This document shows, one piece after another, positions 1 to 8,648 of a stretch of 64,000 bases of DNA. Source of the DNA: Modestobacter italicus (GTDB lineage Bacteria; Actinomycetota; Actinomycetes; Mycobacteriales; Geodermatophilaceae); assembly GCF_000306785.1 (NCBI RefSeq), contig NC_017955.1:2790001-2854000 (forward strand), in the 5' to 3' direction. The notes under the pieces are model-generated. The model saw only the letters and a program-made list of their open reading frames with translations, was not told where the DNA came from and ran no database searches. Both the position numbers and the translations under genes were made by a program. The stretch's first letter is position 1, and every line of letters begins with the position of its first letter.

Positions 1-923
1 CCTGCTCGGCGTGGCGGGCGGGGACGGCACCCAGGCGCTGGTCGCGCAGGTGGCCGCCGAGCACGACGTGCCCTTCCTGGTGATCAGCGCGGGCACCCGC
101 AACCACTTCGCCCTGGACCTCGGGCTGGACCGGGAGGACCCGACGGGGTGCCTCGCGGCGCTCCGCGACGGGGTGGAGGCGCGCATCGACCTCGGAGAGA
201 TCAACGGCCGGCCCTTCGTGAACAACGCGTCCTTCGGTGCCTACGCCGAGATCGTCGACGACCCCGCCTACCGCGAGGAGAAGCGCGGCACCGCGCTGGA
301 CGCGCTGCCCGACCTGCTCAGCGGCCGGCGCGGCGCCCACCTGACCGGGGACGTCGACGGCCTCGTCGTCGACGGGGCGCAGGCGCTGCTGGTCAGCAAC
401 AACCCCTACGAGGCCACCGACCTGGCCGGCATGGGGCGGCGGGCCCGGCTCGACCGCGGGGTGCTCGGGGTGGTCGCCGTCCGGGTCGGCAGCGTGCGGC
501 AGGCCCCTTTTAGTGCTGCGCGGGGCCCACCGCCGCGGCGTGCTGATGGCCCAGGGCCGCGAGGTCGTCGTCCGCGCGGACACCCCGACCGTGCCGGTCG
601 GCGTCGACGGGGAGTCCGTGCACCTGTCCGCCCCGGTGCGCTGCACCGTCCGCCCCGGCGCCCTGCGGGTCCGGCTGCCCCGGGAGCGGCCCGGCGTCCG
701 GCCGCCCGCTGCGCGGCTGGACTGGGCCTCGCTCTGGGCGCTGGCGCTCGGGCGCCCGCTGACCTCCCACCGCGACGGCGGCGAGGTCGCCGGCCGCCCG
801 CCGGTGCCGCCGGAGGCCGGGGTGCACCCCCGTCCGCGTCGCAGCCCGGAGCAGGGCGCGGCGGACGGCGCTCCCCGGCCCGCCGGACCGGCCGGCCGGA
901 CACCGCGCGGCCACCGCCGCTGA
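1..923 (+). pseudogene. Diacylglycerol kinase family lipid kinase, 5'-truncated by window edge and frameshifted
   Basis: Reading from base 2, the first frame shows the GGDGT nucleotide-binding motif and a GTRNHFALDLG segment, which mark the diacylglycerol/sphingosine-kinase catalytic fold. This family phosphorylates lipid hydroxyls at the membrane. Around bases 504-511 (a CCCCTTTT run) coding moves to the next frame, which continues through VLRGAHRRGVLMAQGREV and the typical C-terminal beta domain to a stop at 921-923. Removing one base from the run restores a single reading frame. The junction also creates a TTA codon, which is rare in DNA this GC-rich. Either the gene is a recent pseudogene or the run was misread. 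The true start lies outside the window. Confidence 0.8.
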
Positions 924-965
924 GCGGAGCCGCCACCCCCGGCGCCGCGCAGCTGCCGGTGGTCG

Positions 966-2792
966 TCAGCTGCCGTCCTCCCGGGTCCCCGGAGGTGCGA
1001 CGGTGTCCGGGCCTGCCGCCGTCCGGTCCTCCGGGCTGAGCCGGGGCACCGGTGGGGTGCCCGGGTCGTGCGGCGGCGGCAGGGCCCCGGTCGGGTCGGG
1101 GACGACCCACCGGGCGTCGGTGCGCGCCCGGAACGCCTCGACGGCGGTGCCGACGGTCGGGAAGAAGTGGTCCGCGGAGATGGCGTCGGTGAGCCCGTAC
1201 CGCTCGAGCTTGGCGCGGACCGGGTCCTTGAGCTCGGCGAACACCAGCGACTGCCCCCGTTCGTCGAGCAGGTGGTCCAGCGCGTGCAGGACGTCGGCGG
1301 CCGTGGTGTCCACGTCGGTGATCGGCTCGGCGGCGACCACGATCCACTCCGGCGGCGGGTCCGACCGGGCCAGCCGGATGACCTCGTCGCGGAACGTCTT
1401 GGCGTTGGCGAAGATCAGCGGGGCGTCGAACCGGTACAGCACCAGGCCCGGGAGCCGGCTCGCGCCGGGGTACGAGCGGAGGTCGTGGTAGCCGGCCAGG
1501 CCGTCGACCCGGCCGAGCGAGGTCTGGTAGGGCCACCAGGTGCGGCGGAACACGTCCAGGACGGACAACCCGACCGCGATGCCGATGCCGGGCAGCACGC
1601 CCAGCAGGGCGACGCCGGCGAAGGCGGCGATCGACAGGCCGAAGTCCACCCTGCGCTGCCGCCAGAGCCGTGCGGTGGCCGGGACGTCGGCCAGCGACAC
1701 CGCCGCGGTGATGACCACCGCCGCCAGCGCCGCCTGCGGCAGGTCCCGGAACAGCCCCGGCACCAGCACGATCATCGCCACGATGAGCAGCGCACCCACC
1801 ACGCCGGTCAGCTGCGTCCGCGAGCCCGCGCGCTCGGCGACCGCGGTGCGGGAGGCGCTGGTGCTCACCGGGAACCCCTGGAAGAACCCGGCAGCGAGGT
1901 TCGCGGCGCCGATGCCCACCATCTCCTGGCTGCCGTGCACGTCCTGGCCGCTGCGCTGGGCGAACGACGACGCGGTCGAGATGGTGTCCGCCAGCGAGAC
2001 CAGCGCGATCGCCGCGGCCCCGGCGGCCAGCGGTGCGAGGTCGGACCACCCGACGGTCGGCACGGTCAGCGGCGGGAAGCCCTGGGGCAGCACCCCGACC
2101 AGGCTCACCCCGTGCTCGGCCAGGTCCAGGGCGCTCGACGCGACGATGGCCAGCACCACCATCACCAGCACGGCCGGCAGCTTCGGCGTCCACCGCTGGA
2201 GGGCGAGCACGAGCACGATCCCGCCCACCCCGACGGCGGCCGCGGCCGGTACGACCGCGCCGTCGGCCACCCCCTCGACCACACCGACGACCTCACCGAC
2301 CAGGCCGTCGGCGTCCACCGAGAAGCCGAGCAGCTTGGGCAGCTGACCGACGAGGATGGTCACCGCGAGGCCGTTCATGTAGCCGGTCATCGTCGGCTGC
2401 GAGAGCAGGTCGGCGATGAAGCCCAGCTTCCCGAGGCCCGCCACCACCATGATCGCGCCGACCATCAGCGCCAGCACCGACGCCAGCGCGACCGCCCGCT
2501 CCGGGTCCCCGTCGGCGACGAGCAGCGGCAGCGTCGTCGCCGCGATCATCGGCCCGAGCGCGGAGTCCGGGCCGAGGACCAGGATCCGCGACGGACCGAA
2601 CAGCGCGTAGCCGAGCAGGCACATGATCGAGGTGTACAGACCGGTGATCGGTGGCAGACCGGCCAGCTCGGCGTAGGCCATCCCCTGCGGCACCAGCAGG
2701 GTGGTCAGGACGACGCCGGCGCCGATGTCCCGGGGCAGCCACGCCCGGCGGTAGGCCCGCACCCACTGCAGTCCGGGCGGGACGAGCGACAT
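966..2792 (-). CDS. SulP family inorganic anion transporter with C-terminal STAS domain
   Basis: This 608-residue protein starts MSLVPPGLQWVRAYRRAWLPRDIGAGVV, followed by many hydrophobic segments with the SulP landmarks PQGMAYAELAGLPP and LYTSIMCLLGYALFGPSR. A cytoplasmic STAS domain covers roughly residues 440-560. The family moves sulfate, bicarbonate or other anions across the cytoplasmic membrane, and the substrate cannot be read from sequence. Length fits the family. It is transcribed away from the STAS-only protein encoded just beyond its start. Start is the ATG at 2792. Confidence 0.93.
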   Translation of the reverse strand: MSLVPPGLQWVRAYRRAWLPRDIGAGVVLTTLLVPQGMAYAELAGLPPITGLYTSIMCLLGYALFGPSRILVLGPDSALGPMIAATTLPLLVADGDPERAVALASVLALMVGAIMVVAGLGKLGFIADLLSQPTMTGYMNGLAVTILVGQLPKLLGFSVDADGLVGEVVGVVEGVADGAVVPAAAAVGVGGIVLVLALQRWTPKLPAVLVMVVLAIVASSALDLAEHGVSLVGVLPQGFPPLTVPTVGWSDLAPLAAGAAAIALVSLADTISTASSFAQRSGQDVHGSQEMVGIGAANLAAGFFQGFPVSTSASRTAVAERAGSRTQLTGVVGALLIVAMIVLVPGLFRDLPQAALAAVVITAAVSLADVPATARLWRQRRVDFGLSIAAFAGVALLGVLPGIGIAVGLSVLDVFRRTWWPYQTSLGRVDGLAGYHDLRSYPGASRLPGLVLYRFDAPLIFANAKTFRDEVIRLARSDPPPEWIVVAAEPITDVDTTAADVLHALDHLLDERGQSLVFAELKDPVRAKLERYGLTDAISADHFFPTVGTAVEAFRARTDARWVVPDPTGALPPPHDPGTPPVPRLSPEDRTAAGPDTVAPPGTREDGS

Positions 2793-3046
2793 GACACCCC
2801 CTCGTGGCGTCGGGCGAGGAGACGCCGGGTCCGCTGCGCCGGCCGGCCCGTGGTCGGCCGGGCCGCGCCGGCGACCGGGGTGCCTGGTCCTCCTGCGGCA
2901 CCGTGCCGCCGGCCCCGGGTCGGCGCATCACCCCGCGGTGACGAGCGGCAGCGGACCGGTGCCCCGGTTCACCCGCTGCGGGCGAGGTGCGCCGGCGCTC
3001 CCTCCGGCAGCCTGGCGCACGTCCGCACAGCGACGGAGGGACCAGG

Positions 3047-3490
3047 ATGCTCCGATCGACGGGGCGGCACCGCCCGAGGACCCGGGTCGGAGCGCCGCTG
3101 CTCCGTTGCCGCGACGTGGCGGTCACCTGCCCCGTGGGCCCGGGGGGCCGTCCCACCGGTGCGGAGCCGGTACCGCGCCTGCTGACCGACCCCGTGGACG
3201 CCTCCGGACCGCGGACGTCGCAGGTCACCGTCGGCCGGCAGCTGGTGGCCGGGCGCGCCGCGGAGATCCACTCGGTCGTGGACGAGGCGCTGCGGACGGA
3301 CCCCGCCGTGCTCCGGCTGCGCCTGCACGAGGTGGAGCTCTTCGACGCCGCCGGGGTGGGCCTGCTGCTGCGGCTGCAGGCCCAGGCGCGCCGGCAGGGC
3401 ACCGACCTGGTCTGCAGCGGGCCGCCCCGCCGGCTGGTCGCCGTGCTGCACCGGACCGGGGCCGTGCACCTGCTCACCGTGGTGGCCTGA
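3047..3490 (+). CDS. STAS-domain protein (anti-sigma-factor-antagonist-like)
   Basis: This is a 147-residue protein. Residues 60-147 form a STAS domain: VTVGRQLVAGRAAEIHSVVD, then LRLHEVELFDAAGVGLLLRL, where the DxAGVGLL segment corresponds to the phosphorylatable Ser/Thr loop of SpoIIAA-type antagonists. Here the usual serine is Ala, so classical phosphorylation control may be absent. The ATG at 3047 is preferred because GGAGGG lies at 3036-3041; in-frame GTGs at 3116 and 3194 are alternatives. Proteins like this relay partner-switching signals or regulate transporters. The divergent SulP gene next door is suggestive but proves nothing. Confidence 0.75.
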   Translation: MLRSTGRHRPRTRVGAPLLRCRDVAVTCPVGPGGRPTGAEPVPRLLTDPVDASGPRTSQVTVGRQLVAGRAAEIHSVVDEALRTDPAVLRLRLHEVELFDAAGVGLLLRLQAQARRQGTDLVCSGPPRRLVAVLHRTGAVHLLTVVA

Positions 3491-3544
3491 CCCGGGGACC
3501 GGCGCCACGGCCCACCGCGAGCTCTCGTGCACAGGAGGAACGCA

Positions 3545-4477
3545 ATGCCGACGTCCCCTGCCCTGCTGACCCCCCGGCGGCTCGGTGAGCTGCGCGAGGT
3601 GCCCGGCGGCGAGTTCGTGATGGGCTCGGACGAGCACTACCCCGAGGAGCGGCCGGCCCACGTCGTCGCCGTCCCGGCGTTCGCGCTGGAGACCCACCCG
3701 GTGACCAACGCCGAGTTCCGCCGGTTCGTGACCGCGACCGGGCACCTCACCGTCGCCGAGACCCCGCTGGCGCCCGCCGACTTCCCCGACCTCGAGCCCG
3801 ACCAGCTGGTGCCGGGCTCCCTCGTCTTCACCCCACCCCCCGGCCCGGTGCCGCTGGACGACTGGCAGCGGTGGTGGCGGTGGGTGCCCGGCGCGGACTG
3901 GCGGCACCCGGGTGGTCCGGGCAGCACGCTGGACGGTCTGGAGCGGCACCCCGTCGTGCACGTCGGGTGGGAGGACGCCCTCGCCTACGCGGCCTGGGCG
4001 GGCCGGCGGCTGCCCACCGAGGCCGAGTGGGAGCGCGCCGCCCGCGGCGGGGCGCCGCCCACGGTCTACGCCTGGGGGGTCGAGGCCCGGCCGCGCGGCC
4101 GGGCCATGGCCAACACCTGGGAGGGGCGCTTCCCCTGGGAGAACACCTCGCCCGCCGGCCGGACCCGCACCTCCCCGGTCGGGGTGTACCCGGCCAACGG
4201 CTACGGCCTGGTCGACATGATCGGCAACGTCTGGGAGTGGACGAGCTCACCGTGGACCGAGGACCACGGCGCGGACCCGGAGTCCGACCAGGTCGCGCAC
4301 GCCTGCTGCGGCGGCGGTCCCCCGGCGGTCAGCGAGACCGACCGGCGGGTGATGAAGGGCGGCTCGCACCTGTGCGCGCCCACCTACTGCCACCGGTACC
4401 GCCCGCCGGCGCGGCAGGGGCACGACGTGCGCAGCAGCACCAGCCACCTCGGGTTCCGCTGCGCCGTCGACCGCTGA
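3545..4477 (+). CDS. Formylglycine-generating enzyme (SUMF1/FGE family)
   Basis: The 310-residue protein carries the FGE-sulfatase fold: PGGEFVMGSDEHYPEERP near the N-terminus, RLPTEAEWERAARGG and DMIGNVWEWTSSPW in the middle. Near the C-terminus it has KGGSHLC-x4-C with Cys277 and Cys282, followed by HRYRPPAR and LGFRC. The paired cysteines of the CxxxxCxRYR motif are the copper-binding catalytic pair of true aerobic FGEs, which oxidise a sulfatase cysteine to formylglycine; EgtB-like relatives lack them. The ATG at 3545 is chosen because of AGGAGG at 3533-3538. No sulfatase is encoded in this window. Confidence 0.9.
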   Translation: MPTSPALLTPRRLGELREVPGGEFVMGSDEHYPEERPAHVVAVPAFALETHPVTNAEFRRFVTATGHLTVAETPLAPADFPDLEPDQLVPGSLVFTPPPGPVPLDDWQRWWRWVPGADWRHPGGPGSTLDGLERHPVVHVGWEDALAYAAWAGRRLPTEAEWERAARGGAPPTVYAWGVEARPRGRAMANTWEGRFPWENTSPAGRTRTSPVGVYPANGYGLVDMIGNVWEWTSSPWTEDHGADPESDQVAHACCGGGPPAVSETDRRVMKGGSHLCAPTYCHRYRPPARQGHDVRSSTSHLGFRCAVDR

Positions 4478-4482
4478 GCGGT

Positions 4483-4502
4483 CGCTCCGCCCGGGCGGAG
4501 CG
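4483..4502. terminator. Perfect 20-bp palindrome between convergent genes
   Basis: CGCTCCGCCC is followed directly by its reverse complement, immediately after the FGE stop and before the stop of the convergent LapA-like gene. It can fold on either strand, so it is a candidate bidirectional terminator. There is no U-tract, as is common in such GC-rich genomes. Confidence 0.55.
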
Positions 4503-4516
4503 GCCCCGCCGGCCGG

Positions 4517-4810
4517 TCAGCCGGAGCGGGCGTCGCGTCGCGCGACCCGCCGGCGGTGCCGGCGCAGGATGCCGAGCCCGATCCACACCACGGCCCCCAG
4601 CGAGGCCACCACCAGGGTGAACAGCCACAGCGGCCAGCTGAACTCCCAGAAGAAGAGGGTGAGGGTGACCGGCTCGGTGTTCTGCAGCATGAACACCAGC
4701 AGCAGCCCCGCGCCGCTCAGCGTGGCGATCAGCCCGCCGCTGAGCCGCGCTCGGTCAGCGGCGGCACCGGGCACACCGGCGCTCGCCGGGGTGGAGCTCT
4801 GCTGGGACAT
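4517..4810 (-). CDS. LapA-domain (DUF1049) small membrane protein
   Basis: This 97-residue protein has two predicted membrane spans (LIATLSGAGLLLVFMLQNTEPV and PLWLFTLVVASLGAVVWIGLGILRRHRRR) flanking the short NTEPVTLTLFFWEFSWPLW loop typical of LapA/YciS-like proteins. In Gram-negatives LapA takes part in lipopolysaccharide assembly; in actinobacteria the role is unknown. The ATG at 4810 is preferred over upstream in-frame codons because GGAGG sits 6 bases before it. It is the last gene of a minus-strand run of membrane proteins. Confidence 0.8.
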   Translation of the reverse strand: MSQQSSTPASAGVPGAAADRARLSGGLIATLSGAGLLLVFMLQNTEPVTLTLFFWEFSWPLWLFTLVVASLGAVVWIGLGILRRHRRRVARRDARSG

Positions 4811-4857
4811 GACCGCCTCCTGGTAGCTGTCGGGGACCTGTGGGCGTCTGCCGCCCG

Positions 4858-6189
4858 TCACGGCACGGCGTCGGCCGGCACGGGCGGTGCGGTCGCCGGG
4901 CGCCCCAGGAACTCGATGACCGCCAGCACCACCAGGAGCCCGGTGGCGATGACGAGGACGGCGATCCCGCTGGGCTGGGTCAGGAAGACGAAGACCAGCA
5001 CGGCGACGGCCACCGCCCCGATGCGCAGCCCCCGGACGTGCGCCCGCACCCAGGTGGCCACCGGTCCGTCGGCAGCCGGGCCGCCGCGGGTCTCGTGCAG
5101 CCGGCGCGCGACCGACCGGCGGAAGTGCACCGCGGTGTCCGAGCGGCCGGCGAGGAACCCGGCCAGCGCCAGCACGAGCCCCAGGACGAGCAGGGTCCGC
5201 AGGCCCAGCCGCAGGTAGGTCACCACGATGTCGAAGCCGGACGCGGTGGCCGGTGCCGCCGCGGCGGGCACCTCCCCGACCAGCAGGCCGCGGGCCACCA
5301 GGATGGCCGCGGCCAGCACCACCATGGACAGCGCGAGTCCCAGCCCGGTCCCGACGAGCGCCCGGAACCGGTTGCGGGCCAGGTAGACCCCGACGGCGAA
5401 CAGCAGCAGCACGACCCAGGGCAGCACCCGGGCCACGTTGTCCAGCGCGGTGTACGCCGACTGCGCCCGCACCAGGGTGTCGGCCTTCGCGATCTCCACG
5501 CTGGGGTGCACCTCGGGCACCAGGTCGACGGCGGTCAGCCCGGCCTGGCTCAGCCGCTCCTTGGCCAGGTCGATGAAGGGCGCGAGGTCCAGGAAGACGG
5601 CGTCCCCGCGGACCACGACGCCCTGGCTGTCACCGGACAGGACCGCGTCCAGCTGCCGGTGCGCCGTGGTGATCGCCTGGTCCCAGACCCGCTCGAAGCG
5701 GTCGCTGGCCACCAGCTGGGCGATCCGGTCGCGGACGAACCCGGTCACCGCCGAGGCGAGCGTGGGGGTGAGCGTCTCCAGCCGGGTCACCACCTGCGGC
5801 GGCAGGCCCTGGGCGCCGAGCGCGTCGACGGCGTCGTCGGCGATCCCCTGCACGTCGACGTACTGGAACACGGTCGTGGTCAGCCGGTTCGTCAGCGCGG
5901 CCTGCACGTCCGGGTCGTCGACCAGGGGGCTCATCGTCCGCACGAAGCGGTCGGTGTCCGACACCTGGTTGTTGACCCAGACCGCCACGCCGGCCACCGG
6001 GGCCAGCACGCAGCCCAGGACGATCAGCACCACGGCCACCAGGGAGCGCCACCGACGCTTCGTCCGGGGTCGGGGCTGGGTCTGCAGCTCCGCCATCTCG
6101 CGGCGCAGCCGGAGCAGCTCGCTCCGTTCGTCGGCCGTCAGCGCCGCTGCGGGCGCGGGCTGGACCGTGGGGGATCCCAGCTGTGTCAT
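4858..6189 (-). CDS. Multi-pass membrane protein of unknown function with large extracytoplasmic domain
   Basis: This 443-residue protein starts MTQLGSPTVQ and has a short heptad-like stretch (SELLRLRREMAELQ). One membrane span (VAVVLIVLGCVLAPVAGVAVWV) follows, then about 170 residues of soluble, probably external, sequence beginning NNQVSDTDRFVRTMSPLVDDPDVQ. At least four more spans fill the C-terminal half. I recognise the architecture as a recurrent actinobacterial hypothetical but know no function. The ATG at 6189 is chosen because it follows GGAGGCGG; the in-frame extension upstream is weak. It sits between HdeD-like and LapA-like genes. Confidence 0.75.
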   Translation of the reverse strand: MTQLGSPTVQPAPAAALTADERSELLRLRREMAELQTQPRPRTKRRWRSLVAVVLIVLGCVLAPVAGVAVWVNNQVSDTDRFVRTMSPLVDDPDVQAALTNRLTTTVFQYVDVQGIADDAVDALGAQGLPPQVVTRLETLTPTLASAVTGFVRDRIAQLVASDRFERVWDQAITTAHRQLDAVLSGDSQGVVVRGDAVFLDLAPFIDLAKERLSQAGLTAVDLVPEVHPSVEIAKADTLVRAQSAYTALDNVARVLPWVVLLLFAVGVYLARNRFRALVGTGLGLALSMVVLAAAILVARGLLVGEVPAAAAPATASGFDIVVTYLRLGLRTLLVLGLVLALAGFLAGRSDTAVHFRRSVARRLHETRGGPAADGPVATWVRAHVRGLRIGAVAVAVLVFVFLTQPSGIAVLVIATGLLVVLAVIEFLGRPATAPPVPADAVP

Positions 6190-6288
6190 CGCTCCGCCTC
6201 CGTCGACTCCGGTTGCCGCGACCCTGGCCGCCCTCGCACGCCAGGCCATCACCCCGCCGAGATGACCGGCCGTCCCCGGGGCGCCCGG

Positions 6289-6870
6289 TCAGAGCTGCCC
6301 GGCCTCCGCTGGCCGCCGGCGGGGGGCCAGCAACGCCCACACCACCAGCACGACGCCGAGCACCACGACCTGGACGCCCAGCAGCAGGCACAGCACCCGG
6401 ACGGTGGCCTCCGGCCAGGCCAGCGCCAGGAGGCCGATCGCGATGTCGAACACCCCCGCCAGCGCCATCCACCCCCAGCCGCGGACCTCCGCGCGGTCGG
6501 CGACGGCCACCGCCAGCCGCCCGATCCCGTGCAGCAGCAGGCTGATGCCGGTCAGCACCGCCAGCGCCCACACCGTCACCCCGGGCCAGAACGCCGCCAG
6601 CAGACCCCCGGCCACCAGCACGCCGCCCAGCACCGCAGCCCGCCCCCGCTGCCCCGAGGTCCAGCCCACCGCCAGCTCCAGGCACCCGTTGAGCACCAGG
6701 CCCAGGCCCACGAGCCACCCCAGCGTCCGGACGGCCGCGACCACGTCGAACACCAGCACCAGACCGATGACGAGCACGGCCGCACCCAGCACGGCGACGC
6801 CGGCCCGGACCGCGCCGGAGTGCCGCGCGGGCGGCGCACCGGACCACGAGCTGGACACCTCAGCAGCCAT
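6289..6870 (-). CDS. HdeD-like DUF308 membrane protein
   Basis: This 193-residue protein consists almost entirely of six hydrophobic segments, with the repeated small-residue pattern seen in HdeD/DUF308 (VLGAAVLVIGLVLVFDVVAAVRTLGW; GVFDIAIGLLALAWPEATVRVL). E. coli HdeD contributes to acid resistance; the actinobacterial homologues have no proven function. The ATG at 6870 has GGAGGG upstream. It lies in a minus-strand series of membrane proteins with separate intergenic regions of about 100 bases, each containing a CATC/GATG-type inverted repeat. Confidence 0.8.
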   Translation of the reverse strand: MAAEVSSSWSGAPPARHSGAVRAGVAVLGAAVLVIGLVLVFDVVAAVRTLGWLVGLGLVLNGCLELAVGWTSGQRGRAAVLGGVLVAGGLLAAFWPGVTVWALAVLTGISLLLHGIGRLAVAVADRAEVRGWGWMALAGVFDIAIGLLALAWPEATVRVLCLLLGVQVVVLGVVLVVWALLAPRRRPAEAGQL

Positions 6871-6942
6871 GACCGCTCCCCTCCGACCCTCCGCGCCACC
6901 CACCTCTGCGCAGGACCCTGCCGCTGGGCCACCCCGCCGACC

Positions 6943-6959
6943 TCATCCGGCGGGGATGA
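6943..6959. promoter_or_regulatory. Inverted repeat TCATC-N7-GATGA upstream of the HdeD-like gene
   Basis: The repeat sits about 75 bases upstream of the HdeD-like start. Related repeats are CATC-N10-GATG at 6247-6264, upstream of the unknown membrane gene, and CCATC-N5-GATGG at 8941-8955, upstream of the minus-strand small paralogue. Spacers differ, so this is only a possible shared operator. Confidence 0.25.
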
Positions 6960-6978
6960 GCGCCCCGGCGCCCGCGGG

Positions 6979-8184
6979 TCAGGAGCGGGGCACGACCACG
7001 GTTGTGGGCGGGGTGGCCGGTGCCGCGCCCCGGGCGGCACGGGCGCGGCGGCCGCGCCGGGGGGCCCGCTGCTCCGGCGCCAGGCTGCCGGCGAGCGCCG
7101 TCGCCCAGTGCGCGGTCGGGTCGACGTCGACCAGCAGCGCCTTGGCCAGCAGCGTCAACGGGATCGCGAGCAGGGCGCCCAGCGGGCCCAGCAGCCACGC
7201 CCAGAAGACCAGCGCGATGAAGGTCGTCGTCATCGCCAGCCCCACGGAGTCGCCGACGAAGCGCGGCTGGATCAGCGACTGGATGACGAAGTTGAGCACG
7301 CAGTAGGCGGCGATGACGACCAGCATCTCCGGCACGCCCAGCGCGAGCAGGGCCAGCAGGGCCGGGGGCACGAGCCCGATGACGAACCCCACGTTGGGCA
7401 CGTAGTTGGTGAGGAAGGCGAGCACGCCCCACAGCAGCGGCAGGGGGACCCCGACGACCGCCAGGACGACGGCGTCCAGCAGCCCGACGACCAGCCCGAA
7501 GACCGTGCTGACCACCAGGTAGCTGCGGGTCGACCGGGCGAAGGACAGCAACGCCGTCACCAGCCCGGGACGGTCGTCGGCGACCGCGGCCAGCCGCCGG
7601 TCGATGCCGCCGGCCTCGAGGCTGAGGAAGAGCAGCAGGCAGCCCAGGAACACCACCGAGGAGACGGCGCTGGACAGACCGGCGAGCAGGGACCCGATCA
7701 GGACGACCAGGCGCGCGGGGTCGAGGTCGTCCGCGGCGTCCTGCAGCTGGGCCGGGGGCACGCCGAGCCCCTCCAGGCTGCCGGCGAGGTCCTGGAGCAG
7801 CTCCTCGGCCCGGCCGGCGTACTGCGGCAGCAGCGCCGCGAGCTGCGCCAGCGAGACCACGACCACCAGGGCGAGGACCGCCAGGACCCCGACCACCAGC
7901 AGGACGAGCACGAGGGTGGTCAGCCAGCCCGGCCAGCCGTGCCGGCGCAACCAGCCCTGCACGGGGTGCAGCGCGACCACGAGCACGAGCGCGAGGAAGG
8001 CCGGCCCGATCAGCCACGCGGTCGCCCGGAGCCCGCCCAGCACGATGACGGCCGACGCCGCGCCGAGCAGCATCACCAGCGCCCTCGGCAGCACCGGACG
8101 GCGACCCGGCACCGGCGGGACCACCGCGCCGGTGCTCACCGGCACGTCCGCGGCCCCGTGGCCGTCGGCCCCGGGTGTCGTCAT
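6979..8184 (-). CDS. AI-2E family transporter (YdiK/PerM-like)
   Basis: This 401-residue protein has eight hydrophobic segments and the family landmarks LHPVQGWLRRHGWPGWLTTL near the N-terminus, FLTNYVPNVGFVIGLVPPALLALL in the middle and the conserved LNFVIQSLIQPRFVGDSVGL block. The family includes the autoinducer-2 exporter TqsA and Na+/H+ antiporter-like members, so substrate is open. Start is the ATG at 8184. A TAGCGT box (read on the minus strand, 8191-8196) lies 6 bases upstream with no Shine-Dalgarno, suggesting a leaderless transcript. Confidence 0.88.
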   Translation of the reverse strand: MTTPGADGHGAADVPVSTGAVVPPVPGRRPVLPRALVMLLGAASAVIVLGGLRATAWLIGPAFLALVLVVALHPVQGWLRRHGWPGWLTTLVLVLLVVGVLAVLALVVVVSLAQLAALLPQYAGRAEELLQDLAGSLEGLGVPPAQLQDAADDLDPARLVVLIGSLLAGLSSAVSSVVFLGCLLLFLSLEAGGIDRRLAAVADDRPGLVTALLSFARSTRSYLVVSTVFGLVVGLLDAVVLAVVGVPLPLLWGVLAFLTNYVPNVGFVIGLVPPALLALLALGVPEMLVVIAAYCVLNFVIQSLIQPRFVGDSVGLAMTTTFIALVFWAWLLGPLGALLAIPLTLLAKALLVDVDPTAHWATALAGSLAPEQRAPRRGRRARAARGAAPATPPTTVVVPRS

Positions 8185-8403
8185 GGGCCGGACGCTAGGA
8201 GCTCCGCCGCCGGTCGGGCTCACCCTCCGGTGATGGGAGGGGCGCGCCGGGAGGGCCGCGGGCCGCCCGTCCGGGCAGGAGGGCACGACGGTGGTCCACC
8301 CGACCGGGGTGAGGTGCCGACGGGGAGAAGCGGGCAGCCTCGTCGGGGACGGGGTGGTGCGGAGGGCGTGGACACCCGACGGCTGCGGCGAGGGAGGTCC
8401 ACG

Positions 8404-8610
8404 ATGCCGGATCGCCGGTACGAGGTGCGGGTGGCCGGGCGGCTGTCCGACCGGGCGCGGGACGCCTTCGTCAGCCTGGACATCGCCGAGGTCACCGAGG
8501 CGACCGTCATCTCCGGCGTGGTGCACCGGGACGACGAGCTGCACGAGCTCCTCGAGGTCGTCCAGTCACTGGGCCTGCACGTCGTCTCGGTGGAGCAGGT
8601 GGCTCCCTGA
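8404..8610 (+). CDS. Small uncharacterised protein, paralogue A
   Basis: This is a 68-residue protein, MPDRRYEVRVAGRLSDRARDAF..., with an acidic, soluble composition and alternating beta/alpha pattern resembling a compact ferredoxin-like unit. It is preceded by GAGGGAGG. It is clearly homologous to the protein encoded convergently at 8649-8894. Shared pattern: Y-E-x-R-V-x-G-x-L-[ST]-D-x-A-R-[DE]-A-F, then D-I-x-E, and LGL-x-V-VS-x-x-QVA near the end. I do not recognise a characterised family. The only bases between the pair are a hairpin. Confidence 0.7.
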   Translation: MPDRRYEVRVAGRLSDRARDAFVSLDIAEVTEATVISGVVHRDDELHELLEVVQSLGLHVVSVEQVAP

Positions 8611-8618
8611 GCCTGCGC

Positions 8619-8639
8619 GGCCGCGTCCCCCGCGCGGCC
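8619..8639. terminator. Hairpin between the two small convergent paralogues
   Basis: GGCCGCG at 8619-8625 pairs with CGCGGCC at 8633-8639 across a 7-base loop, placed between the two convergent stop codons. It is a candidate bidirectional terminator. Confidence 0.45.
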
Positions 8640-8648
8640 CCGCCCCGG

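Noticed and set aside
504-511. Programmed frameshift at CCCCTTTT in the lipid kinase gene
   Set aside because: No downstream structure or family precedent was seen, and two other genes show similar single-base breaks, so mutation or base error is more likely.
4840-8610. A 1,256-codon plus-strand open frame across the membrane-protein region
   Set aside because: It is antisense to four well-supported genes and has His/Asp/Gln/Arg-rich low-complexity translation typical of the mirror frame of GC-rich genes. Only its last 69 codons are a real gene.
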